A DNA stretch of 64,000 nt from an uncultured Mucilaginibacter sp. GTDB lineage: Bacteria > Bacteroidota > Bacteroidia > Sphingobacteriales > Sphingobacteriaceae. A model generated the notes under the pieces. The model was not told the origin of the DNA. It saw only the letters and a program-made list of their open reading frames with translations, and did not search any database. The stretch spans positions 62,001 through 126,000 of the forward strand of contig CAIPFE010000010.1 in assembly GCA_903864275.1 (NCBI GenBank). Direction: 5' to 3'. Each line of letters begins with the position of its first letter. The stretch's first letter is position 1. Positions 49,405 to 57,264 of the stretch are shown piece after piece. The translations under genes were made by a program, and so were the position numbers.

Positions 49405-50415
49405 ATGCTTCAGTTAAAAGTTGAAGCAATAAAATGGGAGCTGCCGGACACCGCTACTTTCTTTTTCACTGAAATATCCGGCAAAAAAATTCACTATAAA
49501 GCCGGGCAATTTATTACGCTCGTATTTAGCCATCACGAGGAAGAGATACGCCGTTCATACTCATTAAGCTCATCACCCGATGAAGAACTGTTGTCAATTA
49601 CCGTTAAGCGGATAGCAAATGGCGAAATTTCACGTTTCCTGTTAACTAAAATAAAAAAGGGCGACATCGTAAACGCCGTTGAGCCTGCAGGAAGGTTTAC
49701 TATAACGGGTTTTGATACAGAAAAAGATATTTTTCTTTTTGCGGCGGGCAGCGGCATTGTCCCAATATTTTCACAACTTAAATATGTTTTAAAACGCCCG
49801 GGCAAAAGCAGGCTCACACTTATCTACAGCAACCAGAATGAGCAGGGGGTTTTATTTAAGAATGAATTGGATGAGTTATTGGAGAAAAGCGCCGGCCGGT
49901 TAAATATCATCCACCTGTTAAGCAGCGAAGGAAAGAGGCTTAACAACCTGGCAGTTGAACAGTTAGTAAATAAAAATTTAAAAGATGATTTAGCTAAGGC
50001 AGAATTTTATACCTGCGGCCCTTTCACCTTTATGCGCATGATCCGTTTAACGCTGCTGTTTATGGGCCTTGAACCGGGACAAATACGTAAAGAAAACTTT
50101 GTGCTCGAAACTATTAAAGTATCCCCCAGCCTTATTAATTTTCCGCCCCGAAAAGTTCGCATCCATTTTAAAAATGAAACTTACGACCTGGTAACCGGCG
50201 AGAACCAAAGCATATTACAGGCCGCATTACAAAACAACATTCAACTGCCCTACAGTTGCCGTGTGGGCGATTGCTCCACCTGCGCGGCGATATGCAAAAG
50301 CGGCAAAATAAATATGGTAAAAAATGATGTACTCACTGATGCCGACCTCGCCGCCGGCTGGATATTAACCTGCACCGGCCACGCAGTAACGGACGATGTT
50401 GTGATTAAATATTGA
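49405..50415 (+). CDS. Ferredoxin-NADP+-reductase-type oxidoreductase with C-terminal 2Fe-2S domain
   Basis: This 336-residue protein has an FAD domain (RRSYSLSSSPDEELLSITVKR), an NAD(P) domain (IFLFAAGSGIVPIFSQLKYVL, EFYTCGPFTFMRM) and a plant-type ferredoxin domain at the C-terminus. The latter has CRVGDCSTCAAIC and a distant CTGH Cys, the CX4CX2CXnC pattern. The order is the one of PaaE/HmpR-like reductases that feed oxygenases or desaturases. It overlaps no other gene but follows the MDR gene by 5 nt. The electron acceptor is unknown. Confidence 0.9.
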   Translation: MLQLKVEAIKWELPDTATFFFTEISGKKIHYKAGQFITLVFSHHEEEIRRSYSLSSSPDEELLSITVKRIANGEISRFLLTKIKKGDIVNAVEPAGRFTITGFDTEKDIFLFAAGSGIVPIFSQLKYVLKRPGKSRLTLIYSNQNEQGVLFKNELDELLEKSAGRLNIIHLLSSEGKRLNNLAVEQLVNKNLKDDLAKAEFYTCGPFTFMRMIRLTLLFMGLEPGQIRKENFVLETIKVSPSLINFPPRKVRIHFKNETYDLVTGENQSILQAALQNNIQLPYSCRVGDCSTCAAICKSGKINMVKNDVLTDADLAAGWILTCTGHAVTDDVVIKY

Positions 50416-50418
50416 AGC

Positions 50419-50516
50419 AGAAAGGTAAAAGACTAAAGCTCAAAGCTTTCTATATTCCGACATGAAGATATCTTTCCGTTTTCCGCTTTATGGCTTTCAG
50501 CTTTCTCCTTTCAGCT
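50419..50516. repeat. AAAGCTGAAAG-word inverted repeat
   Basis: Left words GAAAGGTAAAAGACTAAAGC and AAAGC. Right words GCTTTATGGCTTTCAGC and TTTCTCCTTTCAGC are partly complementary. It lies between the convergent reductase and GH16 genes. Confidence 0.5.
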
Positions 50517-51358
50517 CAATTAGTCTTATATACCCTAATATAATCAACATACATACTCGCCGGCAATTTGCTCAGATCGACGTTTTGCCCGGGAAAATCG
50601 CCAGCGACGGCCAGGTTTAAAATAATAAAGAAGGGTTTATGAAATGCATCCGTGCTGTTTATATTGTTGGATATATCACCTGTTGCGTACAAAGTATTAT
50701 CCACATACCAGCGGATAGAGTTGGTATCCCAGTTAACCGCATAAATATGATATGCGCTGGGGCTCGTGCTTGTATTGAGCCCGTACGATGCTGCATTCCC
50801 TCCCGCGCTCCAATGTATGGTACCGTAAATTAAACTATCGGCATTAACGTGCTCCATAATATCAATTTCGCCGCAGCTGGGCCACGACACGCCGCTATTT
50901 ATGTTAACACCCAACATCCAGAAAGCAGGCCAAAGCCCCGCGCCAACGGGCAGTTTAATGCGTGCTTCAATACGTCCATATTGGGCCGCCACTTTGTTTG
51001 CGCTGTTCATCCGGGCCGACGTATAGGGCCAGGCTCCAACCTGCTCCTGTTTAGCAGTAATAATTAAATTACCATTTGCAACTGTAGCATTTGCGGCCTG
51101 GTAATATTCTTTCTCGTTGTTTACGCCAAGGTTCCCTGTTTCAAAGGTCCAATTTGCAGGATCAACCGAGGTGCCGTTAAATTCGTCAGACCAGGTTAAA
51201 GTATAGGTTGTCGTATCCGTCGGGGGGGTAACTGGCGGTATTGGTGTAATAACAACCGGGGTATTGTTTACCGCGCTTTTTTTGCAGGAAAATGCGGCGA
51301 TCGTAAGCAGCGCTACTATACCGGTGCTTTTTAACAGGTGTAAATATCTTCTTCTCAT
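50516..51358 (-). CDS. Glycoside hydrolase family 16 (beta-glucanase/laminarinase type), lipoprotein
   Basis: This 280-residue enzyme has a lipobox (AAFSC), a Thr/Pro-rich linker and a jelly-roll GH16 domain (about 50-280). The catalytic motif is GEIDIMEH (ExDxxE), with WPAFWMLGVN before it and LILNLAVAGDFPG after. GH16 enzymes cut beta-1,3(4)-glucans or galactans; laminarinase is the closest pattern. GTG 51373 is in frame, but ATG 51358 (MRRRYLHLLKS) gives a cleaner signal. It should be anchored in the envelope and used for polysaccharide degradation. Confidence 0.92.
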   Translation of the reverse strand: MRRRYLHLLKSTGIVALLTIAAFSCKKSAVNNTPVVITPIPPVTPPTDTTTYTLTWSDEFNGTSVDPANWTFETGNLGVNNEKEYYQAANATVANGNLIITAKQEQVGAWPYTSARMNSANKVAAQYGRIEARIKLPVGAGLWPAFWMLGVNINSGVSWPSCGEIDIMEHVNADSLIYGTIHWSAGGNAASYGLNTSTSPSAYHIYAVNWDTNSIRWYVDNTLYATGDISNNINSTDAFHKPFFIILNLAVAGDFPGQNVDLSKLPASMYVDYIRVYKTN

Positions 51359-51500
51359 TCTATAATTGTTCACTAAGATACTAAAATCTCAACGATTATG
51401 AAACTGAAACGGTTTGCTAATTTTGCGCCGGTAACTTTCAACACCTAATAGCTACGGGCGATATCATTAACGTTAAGAAGAATAACGTGCTTATTAATAA

Positions 51501-51574
51501 GGAATTCTGAATGTCGAATTTCGAAGTTTTTTATTTCCTCATTCAGAATTTGTCATTCGGCATTCGATATTAAA
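51501..51574. repeat. ATTCGA-word inverted repeat
   Basis: Left GGAATTCTGAATGTCGAATT (51501-51520). Right CATTCAGAATTTGTCATTCG (51540-51559) is partly complementary and continues GCATTCGATATT. The gap 51359-51620 holds no other feature by eye. Confidence 0.6.
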
Positions 51575-51620
51575 CCTAAAATTGCCTTCCGGGCACGTCC
51601 GTGCCCATCTGGAGAAACTT

Positions 51621-52187
51621 TTACCCGGCCAAACAATGCATGTCGTTAGCGGTAAGTTTGTTCACCATCTCCTTTAAAATAGTGCGCGCCCGGTGCAGGT
51701 TGGTGCGCGATAATAATTCGGTGATACCAAGGGTATTTCCAATTTCCTGGTGCGAGTAGCCTTCAATGGCGTACATATTAAATACGGAACGATAAGTTTG
51801 CGGCAATTTTTGCACCATATCCATCAATTCTTTTGCTTCCAGCCCATGTGCATTATAACTACTGCTGAACGATTTATTATCATCGGCAAAATCCTCCACC
51901 AAAACCATCGGTTTTAGTTTGCGGTACCTCGAAATGGCGGTGCGCACCATGATCCGGCGGATCCAGCCTTCAAGGTTACCCTCCCCGCGATATTTGTGTA
52001 CATTATTAAACATTTTTATAAAGCCCTCCTGTAAAATATCCTGGGCTTCGTCTTTATCATGGGCATAGCGCATGCAAACAGCCATCATCTTTGGCGCTAA
52101 GGTTTTGTACAACAGTTCCTGTTGTTTGCGATCATTTTTCAGGCAGCCTTCCCACATGGCAACTAAACGGGTATCGGTGGTCATCAT
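51621..52187 (-). CDS. ECF sigma-70 family RNA polymerase sigma factor
   Basis: This 188-residue sigma factor starts MMTTDTRLVAMWEGCLKNDRKQQELLYKTLAPKM. It has region 2 with CMRYAHDKDEAQDILQEGFIKMFNNVHKYRGEGNLEGWIRRIM and region 4 with LPQTYRSVFNMYAIEGYSHQEIGNTLGITELLSRTNLHRARTIL. The frame is open 21 codons upstream, but a TAcaTTTG box lies at 52227-52234, so ATG 52187 (or 52184) is preferred. No adjacent anti-sigma gene is seen. Confidence 0.9.
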   Translation of the reverse strand: MMTTDTRLVAMWEGCLKNDRKQQELLYKTLAPKMMAVCMRYAHDKDEAQDILQEGFIKMFNNVHKYRGEGNLEGWIRRIMVRTAISRYRKLKPMVLVEDFADDNKSFSSSYNAHGLEAKELMDMVQKLPQTYRSVFNMYAIEGYSHQEIGNTLGITELLSRTNLHRARTILKEMVNKLTANDMHCLAG

Positions 52188-52226
52188 CTTGTTGTGTTTT
52201 GTATGACCATGCCAATATTGATACCC

Positions 52227-52234
52227 CAAATGTA
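52227..52234 (-). promoter_or_regulatory. TAcaTTTG (-7) box of the ECF sigma gene
   Basis: Exact TAnnTTTG match 39 nt upstream of the ATG at 52187. Confidence 0.6.
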
Positions 52235-52334
52235 ATTTGTTAATTATCAAATGATTGTAAAAAAGGCACGCTACGAAACTGTTCGTTTTCGTACGGTTGG
52301 TGATACAAAGGCGGACGATTTTTGGAGGAAAACT

Positions 52335-52342
52335 TATATTTG
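52335..52342 (+). promoter_or_regulatory. TAtaTTTG (-7) box of the AlkA-type glycosylase
   Basis: Exact TAnnTTTG match 3 nt before the ATG at 52346, placing the transcription start at or next to the A of ATG (leaderless). Confidence 0.6.
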
Positions 52343-52345
52343 AAT

Positions 52346-52987
52346 ATGATCAATAAGTTTACCCAATCCACCTACCAATCCATTTGCGATAAATTGGCCG
52401 CAGCTGATCCCGATCTTGCGGCTATCATCAAAACCTACGGCTACCCGCCATTTTGGTCGCGGCCCAATACTTTTGAAACTTTGGTGCATATCATCCTGGA
52501 GCAGCAGGTATCGCTGGCGTCGGCATTATCGGCCTTAAATAAATTGAAAGAGCGGCTGCAGGAATTAACCCCGGTGCGGTTATTATTGCTCACCGATGAG
52601 GAAATGCGGGCCTGTTACGTGAGCCGGCAAAAATCGCGCTACATCAAATATCTTGCCGAAGCATTGTTGAGCGGCCAGCTTGATTTGGCAGAACTGGAAG
52701 GATTGCCCGATGACATCATCCGTGCCAAATTAATAGCTATGAAAGGTATAGGCCATTGGACAGCAGACGTTTACCTGATGTTTGTTTTACAGCATCCGGG
52801 CGTTTTCCCCGTCGGCGACCTGGCGGCAATAAATGCCCTAAAGCGGGTAAAAAATTTACCTCCAGACATCACTAAAGAAGAAATTTTAGCCATTGTTGAT
52901 AAATGGAGGCCCTATCGCACCATTGCAGCCATGCTGCTTTGGCATTTCTACTTATCATCACCGAAAAATAAGGGGCTAAATCCCTAA
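52346..52987 (+). CDS. DNA-3-methyladenine glycosylase, HhH-GPD (AlkA/MAG) type
   Basis: This 213-residue base-excision repair enzyme has HIILEQQVSLASALSALNKL (HhH-GPD start), the helix-hairpin-helix LIAMKGIGHWTADVYLMFVLQHPG and the catalytic Asp in VFPVGDLAAINAL. It should remove alkylated purines such as 3-methyladenine. It lacks the N-terminal AlkA domain, like yeast MAG-type enzymes. A TTG at 52322 is in frame, but the promoter box at 52335-52342 makes ATG 52346 the start. Beginning of a gene-poor stretch downstream. Confidence 0.9.
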   Translation: MINKFTQSTYQSICDKLAAADPDLAAIIKTYGYPPFWSRPNTFETLVHIILEQQVSLASALSALNKLKERLQELTPVRLLLLTDEEMRACYVSRQKSRYIKYLAEALLSGQLDLAELEGLPDDIIRAKLIAMKGIGHWTADVYLMFVLQHPGVFPVGDLAAINALKRVKNLPPDITKEEILAIVDKWRPYRTIAAMLLWHFYLSSPKNKGLNP

Positions 52988-53117
52988 AAAATTCAGAATT
53001 GCTACAGAAATAGCAAAATACTTAACTATTTTTTTGTAATATTTCATGTACAATGGCTCGTGAAATATTAGCTAAAAAAATTTTATCAACACTACCCATC
53101 AGGCGTGCCTGCCTTTA

Positions 53118-53324
53118 ATGGGACCAGCGGCATTTACCGAAAAATGGCTTCACAAATTTCAAATGAATGAAAATCAGTATTTTGAAATGAGTTTAAGGTT
53201 CAAATTTATAGTTAATGGTAAAGCGCCATGCCTAATTTACGAAACAATTGAAAGGCGATGTGGAAAACTGGCTTTGAAAAAATATCGCATACTTCCTAAT
53301 TTCAACCATATTTATAAAAAATAA
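53118..53324 (+). CDS. Doubtful small ORF (68 residues)
   Basis: Open from ATG to TAA, ending RILPNFNHIYKK; basic, with two Cys and no recognised motif. There is no promoter box or coupled neighbour. It ends 4 nt before the broken membrane gene. It may be a remnant or chance frame. Confidence 0.2.
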   Translation: MGPAAFTEKWLHKFQMNENQYFEMSLRFKFIVNGKAPCLIYETIERRCGKLALKKYRILPNFNHIYKK

Positions 53325-53328
53325 GCTA

Positions 53329-53508
53329 ATGACAGAAGAATTTCATAAAACTATGAACCCCTTTGTTTATTAACAATCGAGTGATTACCAGATAAACAGG
53401 CAACTTGGCAAAAATAGTTCGGACAGGTGGTTCCAGATCATCGTATTAGCCTGCTTGCTGTTGTTAATGGTTGGCGCCTTCACGTTAGGTTATATCGTTC
53501 ATAGATAG
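53329..53508 (+). pseudogene. Small single-helix membrane protein with an in-frame stop
   Basis: From ATG 53329 the frame reads MTEEFHKTMNPFVY, then TAA at 53371, and continues in the same frame as QSSDYQINRQLGKNSSDRWF followed by a clear membrane helix (IIVLACLLLLMVGAFTLGYIV) and HR-stop. The total would be 59 residues plus stops. Without the stop it would be a plausible cytoplasmic-tail plus helix protein. A single nonsense mutation or a sequencing error explains it. A start after the stop would need a rare codon. Confidence 0.45.
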
Positions 53509-53620
53509 GATTTAATTTATCCCCGGTCCCCTGCACCGGGGAGGATTTCTGCGCTCAGTCAAAGTGCTTCCCGGATATTTACGCCCGCTCATCTTCAGCG
53601 CAGTGAGTGCGGTATGCTGT

Positions 53621-53806
53621 TTATTTTTTGCAAAAAACACACTTGCCATATCTTGCGGTCATTTTTTTATTGCCTAAAGATTTACAATCGAACTTCGTCC
53701 TAATAACAAATTGGCCATTCTTTGACGCCAGGATTCGGTTGCAGCACTCTGACTCAAAAATAAATATTGGTCCAAATGCAACGTATCCATAAAAATTCAG
53801 GTCTGT
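53621..53806 (-). pseudogene. Possible degraded small Cys-rich protein
   Basis: On the minus strand a 61-codon open frame ends with KKMTARYGKCVFCKK and includes FESECCNRILASKNGQFVIR. It has CC and CxxC pairs reminiscent of a small zinc-ribbon protein. No ATG, GTG or TTG start precedes the body. It may be a decayed gene; a plus-strand frame covers the same bases. Confidence 0.2.
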
Positions 53807-53830
53807 TTATATAAATCCAAATTAAAGATC

Positions 53831-54877
53831 ATGAAAACTTATTTAACCTTATTTATTGTTGCCTGCCAAAGTGTTGCAGCCCTGGCCCAGGACAACGACA
53901 ACCAGACACCGTATCTCACCAAATCATTAGCAAATGATGCGATCAGCAGTGTAGTGGTATCCACATCGGCAGGCGGTATATCAGTTAGCGGCAAAAGCGG
54001 GGAGAGTCCAAGGATAGAAGTGTATATCAGGGGCAATAACAACAGGGAACTGTCAAAAGAAGAAATTAAAAAACGCCTGGACGAGGATTACGACATGACC
54101 ATTGCCGTTAACGGCCACGAATTAAATGCAACAGTAAAAAGAAAGCACGAGCACGAGATGAATATAGATTGGCGGAATAGTATTAGTATCTCATTTAAAA
54201 TATATGTTCCCGAGCATGTTACAACTGATTTGAAAACCAGCGGCGGCGGTATAAACCTTGATAATTTAAAAGGGAATGAAAATTTCAGGACCAGCGGCGG
54301 TGGCTTAAATATCGACAAGCTTAGCGGGACCATACATGGCCACACATCAGGCGGCGGTATCAATGTTTCAAATTCAAGTGAAGACATTGACCTGGAAACC
54401 AGCGGCGGCGGTATAGTAGCAAAAAACTGCGATGGCACCATCCGGCTGAGAACTTCGGGGGGCGGCTTAGTACTCGAAGACCTGAATGGAACAATTAACG
54501 CACACACCAGCGGCGGCGGCATTGAAGGTAATAATATCGAAGGAGAGTTGGTGACAGGCACATCCGGTGGTGGGATTGATCTGCAGCACATGAGCTGCAG
54601 CCTTGAGGCAACAACCAGCGGGGGCAATTTAAACGCCCAAATGGTAAAAGTAGGCAAATACCTGAAATTGCATGCCAGCGCGGGGGATATCGACCTGCAA
54701 TTGCCGGCAAAACAAGGCCTCGATCTTGATTTAAATGCCGAAAGAATTAACGACCGGATTGCTGATGGCTTTAAAGGCGAGTGGAACAAAAGGCATGTTG
54801 ACGGGAGCGTAAACGGCGGGGGAGTCCCTGTTAGTGCAGATGCCCATAGCGGTAATATAGACGTGAAGTTTAATTAA
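53831..54877 (+). CDS. Exported DUF4097-family protein with eight 18-residue repeats
   Basis: This 348-residue protein has a signal peptide (to residue 20, ALAQ). A DUF4097-like lead follows (31-135). Eight tandem units of exactly 18 residues (136-279) come next, seven starting TSGGGI or TSGGGL and the last TSGGNL. A C-terminal part follows with SAGDIDLQLPAK and NGGGVPVSADAHSGNIDVKFN. The pattern predicts a regular beta-solenoid, as in DUF4097 putative adhesins. It is probably envelope-located. The repeats lie at 54236-54667 with no insertions or deletions. A strong terminator follows. Confidence 0.88.
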   Translation: MKTYLTLFIVACQSVAALAQDNDNQTPYLTKSLANDAISSVVVSTSAGGISVSGKSGESPRIEVYIRGNNNRELSKEEIKKRLDEDYDMTIAVNGHELNATVKRKHEHEMNIDWRNSISISFKIYVPEHVTTDLKTSGGGINLDNLKGNENFRTSGGGLNIDKLSGTIHGHTSGGGINVSNSSEDIDLETSGGGIVAKNCDGTIRLRTSGGGLVLEDLNGTINAHTSGGGIEGNNIEGELVTGTSGGGIDLQHMSCSLEATTSGGNLNAQMVKVGKYLKLHASAGDIDLQLPAKQGLDLDLNAERINDRIADGFKGEWNKRHVDGSVNGGGVPVSADAHSGNIDVKFN

Positions 54878-54911
54878 CATACAGGAATTCAAAGGCTGGG
54901 AGCCGGGATTC

Positions 54912-54949
54912 AAAAACAGCTTTCGGGGAGATACCCGGGAGCTTTTTTG
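54912..54949 (+). terminator. Terminator after the DUF4097 gene
   Basis: AGCTTTCGGG (54918-54927), 6-nt loop, CCCGGGAGCT (54934-54943), then six T. The stem includes two G-T wobble pairs. Confidence 0.85.
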
Positions 54950-55000
54950 TTAAATAGCAATCCGCTTCATAAAGGCTGAAATGTCATTAGGTTAAGAATT

Positions 55001-55073
55001 TTAATATCGAACACCGAATAACGAAGTAAGAAACTTCGTCGTTCGACATTCAAAATTCATCATTCGATATTAA
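55001..55073. repeat. ATTCGA-word inverted repeat
   Basis: Outer arms TTAATATCGA (55001-55010) and TCGATATTAA (55064-55073); inner arms ACGAAGT (55021-55027) and ACTTCGT (55033-55039). Between the convergent DUF4097 and VOC genes. Confidence 0.75.
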
Positions 55074-55094
55074 ATATTAAATCCACTTTTCCAT

Positions 55095-55457
55095 TCATAA
55101 TGCCCGGTAGTATATTTCAACCCTGAAGCCGCTCGGGTCGTCTAACCAGATATAATCTTTGCCCTCTTGTATGCCGCTGTTTTTAATTGATGCTTTATTC
55201 AATACTTCTTCAAATTCCCTCAATTCTTCAATAGTGTTTACTCCAAAAGCGATATGATTGAGGCCGCCTTTGTCTTTATCTCTTTCTTCAAATTCTCCCT
55301 GTGGCGATTTAAAAAACAGCTTCGTATAACCCACCTGGTATACGACTTTCTGATCATCATGAAGGACCGGCTTTCCGAGGAAGCTGCTATAAAATTTTTC
55401 CGTCTCCCCTATATATTTGACGATTAGTACAATGTGGTCTATTAGTTTTAGTTCCAT
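55095..55457 (-). CDS. VOC/glyoxalase-family protein
   Basis: This 120-residue protein has LKLIDHIVLIVKYIGETEKFYSSFLGKPVLHDD, then GGLNHIAFGVNTIEELREFEEVL and YIWLDDPSGFRVEIYYRAL. Metal-ligand positions are plausible: His (DHIVLIV), His (NHIAF) and Glu (VEIYYR), which is the pattern of dioxygenase or fosfomycin-type VOC enzymes. Substrate unknown. It lies 67 nt downstream of the serine hydrolase gene on the same strand. Confidence 0.85.
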   Translation of the reverse strand: MELKLIDHIVLIVKYIGETEKFYSSFLGKPVLHDDQKVVYQVGYTKLFFKSPQGEFEERDKDKGGLNHIAFGVNTIEELREFEEVLNKASIKNSGIQEGKDYIWLDDPSGFRVEIYYRAL

Positions 55458-55524
55458 GTTGAAATATTTTATTGAAGATAAGACTTCTTGTTCAAAAAAT
55501 CAGCCAGTTCATTCGTTAATATAC

Positions 55525-57075
55525 TCACTGCACCAAATCGCCATTCAACATTGTTTTCCTTTTGCCGAAATCTTCGCTGTACTCAACCGTAGCCGTTAGT
55601 TTGCTGCCGTCAAATTTAAAAGTAAATGCTTCACCATGCACGCTCTCAATATAGTGCAGCTTTAATTTCAACGTTTGACCGTCTATCCAGCCATAACTGC
55701 CGGCAATTTTATAAGATGTCAACATGCTGAAATTTTCATTGGCGCTTGTCAGTAAACCCGGGCCGGGCATGGCAGTTTGGCCAATGAGCCATTTGCCGCT
55801 GTCAAAGTTGAGGGTATAGGTTGTCGAATCCTTTTTCAATATTAAATGGCAGGTACCGTTACTAATGTTCAACGAAACAGATTTGAATTTCAGCGCATTA
55901 GGCTGAAACGAAAATGTTTGACCGGTAACACTTGTTGCCCCCTTGTCGGTATTCGACAATGGCGGCAAATTCAGCGCAGCCAAATGTTGTTCAAGAGCAC
56001 TTTCCGCCGCATTATTAGCGGGCAACGATCCCGGCTGCATGGCCGGCAATAAATATTTCCAAACCAGGTTGAGTTCGTCCTGCATATCGGGAGATTCGGA
56101 ATTAATAGCGATAACTGCGTCCTGTTCAGAGAATACGATTATATACTGGCCGAATGCCCCATCGGCCCTGAAAGCGTTGTGCCGGCAGCGCCAGAACTGG
56201 TAGCAGTAGCCCTGCATCCAATCGCTTGAATCCTTTTTGCTTTGTGCGACGCCGGGCGCCTGGTCAATTTTAAAGGTGGTGGCTTCTTCAACCCATGCTT
56301 TTGGCAACAGCTGTTTGCCATTCCACATACCTTTTTGCAGGTAAAGCTGCCCCAGCTTGGCAATATCTTCGGTTTTTAAACGCAGGCCCCAGCCGCCGGT
56401 GTTGATCCCTTCAGCACTTTCTTCCCAATCCATTCCTTTTATCCCCAACGGGTCGAACAGCCGCGGCTTCAGGTAATCTATTTCCTTTTGGCCGGTTACT
56501 TTTTGAACTATTGCCGATAGCATATAGGTAGCCATGGTATTGTATAAAAACACAGTCCCCGGTTTATTGGCAATCGGCAGCGCCAAAAAAGCTTTAACCC
56601 AGCTGCCGGGTTTAAACGGAATTGAACTGGTAGGATCAGGCGTTTGGCCCGCGCTCATGGTCAAGAGGTCTTTAACGGTAAGCTGCGCCAGGTAAGGGCT
56701 TATACTATCAGGCAGGCTTTTCGGGAAAAACGATATTACTTTATCATTCACTGTCAGCAATTTTTCGCTTACCGCAAAACCAACGGCGGTTGAAGTAAAG
56801 CTCTTACTGGTACTGTACAAAGTATGCTTTAACGTTGGTTTATATGGATCCCACCAGCCCTGCGCAATTACCTTTCCATGGCGCAGGAACATAAAGCCAT
56901 GAAATTCGTGGACGCTGCGGGCTTCGGCAGTTAAAAAGCTGTCGATCCCGGCGGATGATACCCCCTCCGTTTCGGGTATGCTGGTTGGAAACGCGGTGGA
57001 TTTTTGCCCGTAAACTTTTACGGCAAAAAATATATAAAGCAGGAAAAGCGTGAGTAAAAGTTTTTTGTTTGTCAT
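55525..57075 (-). CDS. Serine hydrolase of the beta-lactamase class C / penicillin-binding family
   Basis: This 516-residue exported protein has a signal peptide (MTNKKLLLTLFLLYIFFAVKVYG). The catalytic SxxK is in LYSTSKSFTSTAVGFAV, the second motif YxN-like in FLYNTMATYMLSAIVQ, and GQY/HxG-like GAFGQYIIVFSEQD further on. The C-terminal 150 residues form a beta-rich DUF3471-type domain. Such enzymes are esterases, D-aminopeptidases or beta-lactamase-like hydrolases; resistance cannot be claimed from sequence. It should act in the periplasm. Confidence 0.9.
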   Translation of the reverse strand: MTNKKLLLTLFLLYIFFAVKVYGQKSTAFPTSIPETEGVSSAGIDSFLTAEARSVHEFHGFMFLRHGKVIAQGWWDPYKPTLKHTLYSTSKSFTSTAVGFAVSEKLLTVNDKVISFFPKSLPDSISPYLAQLTVKDLLTMSAGQTPDPTSSIPFKPGSWVKAFLALPIANKPGTVFLYNTMATYMLSAIVQKVTGQKEIDYLKPRLFDPLGIKGMDWEESAEGINTGGWGLRLKTEDIAKLGQLYLQKGMWNGKQLLPKAWVEEATTFKIDQAPGVAQSKKDSSDWMQGYCYQFWRCRHNAFRADGAFGQYIIVFSEQDAVIAINSESPDMQDELNLVWKYLLPAMQPGSLPANNAAESALEQHLAALNLPPLSNTDKGATSVTGQTFSFQPNALKFKSVSLNISNGTCHLILKKDSTTYTLNFDSGKWLIGQTAMPGPGLLTSANENFSMLTSYKIAGSYGWIDGQTLKLKLHYIESVHGEAFTFKFDGSKLTATVEYSEDFGKRKTMLNGDLVQ

Positions 57076-57264
57076 AATAGCAGGTTTGAATTTAAAGGAG
57101 TGGTGGTGAAATAATAGCCTAAATTATGATATTAGTGTGGGATTACAAATGGGGCTGTAATCGCATTTAATAACAGGCAATTCTGTTTTATAAAATATCT
57201 CCAAAATATAAACCCAAAGCTTTTGTATAAAAGAAGACTATATTTACACATTACATTGCAAAAT

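Larger units (their letters stand above)
52988..53828. other. Gene-poor, apparently decayed stretch
   Basis: 841 bases without an intact convincing gene. It holds a hairpin TAATATTTCA/TGAAATATTA (53036-53069), a 68-codon frame (53118-53324), a broken membrane-protein gene (53329-53508), a C/G hairpin CCCCGGT/ACCGGGG (53521-53541) and a minus-strand frame without start (53621-53806). Confidence 0.6.

Noticed and set aside
53036..53069. TAATATTTCA/TGAAATATTA hairpin after the glycosylase gene
   Set aside because: Considered as a terminator, but no T tract follows on the plus strand and the stem is all weak pairs.
53607..53792. 61-codon plus-strand frame in the decayed stretch
   Set aside because: The opposite strand reads as a more protein-like Cys-containing frame; neither is convincing.
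54088..54789. Long 233-codon open frame on the minus strand over the DUF4097 gene
   Set aside because: It is the shadow of the 18-residue repeat (TSGGGI codons read backwards give Pro/Leu/Ser-rich protein); the plus-strand gene has a signal peptide, family match and terminator.
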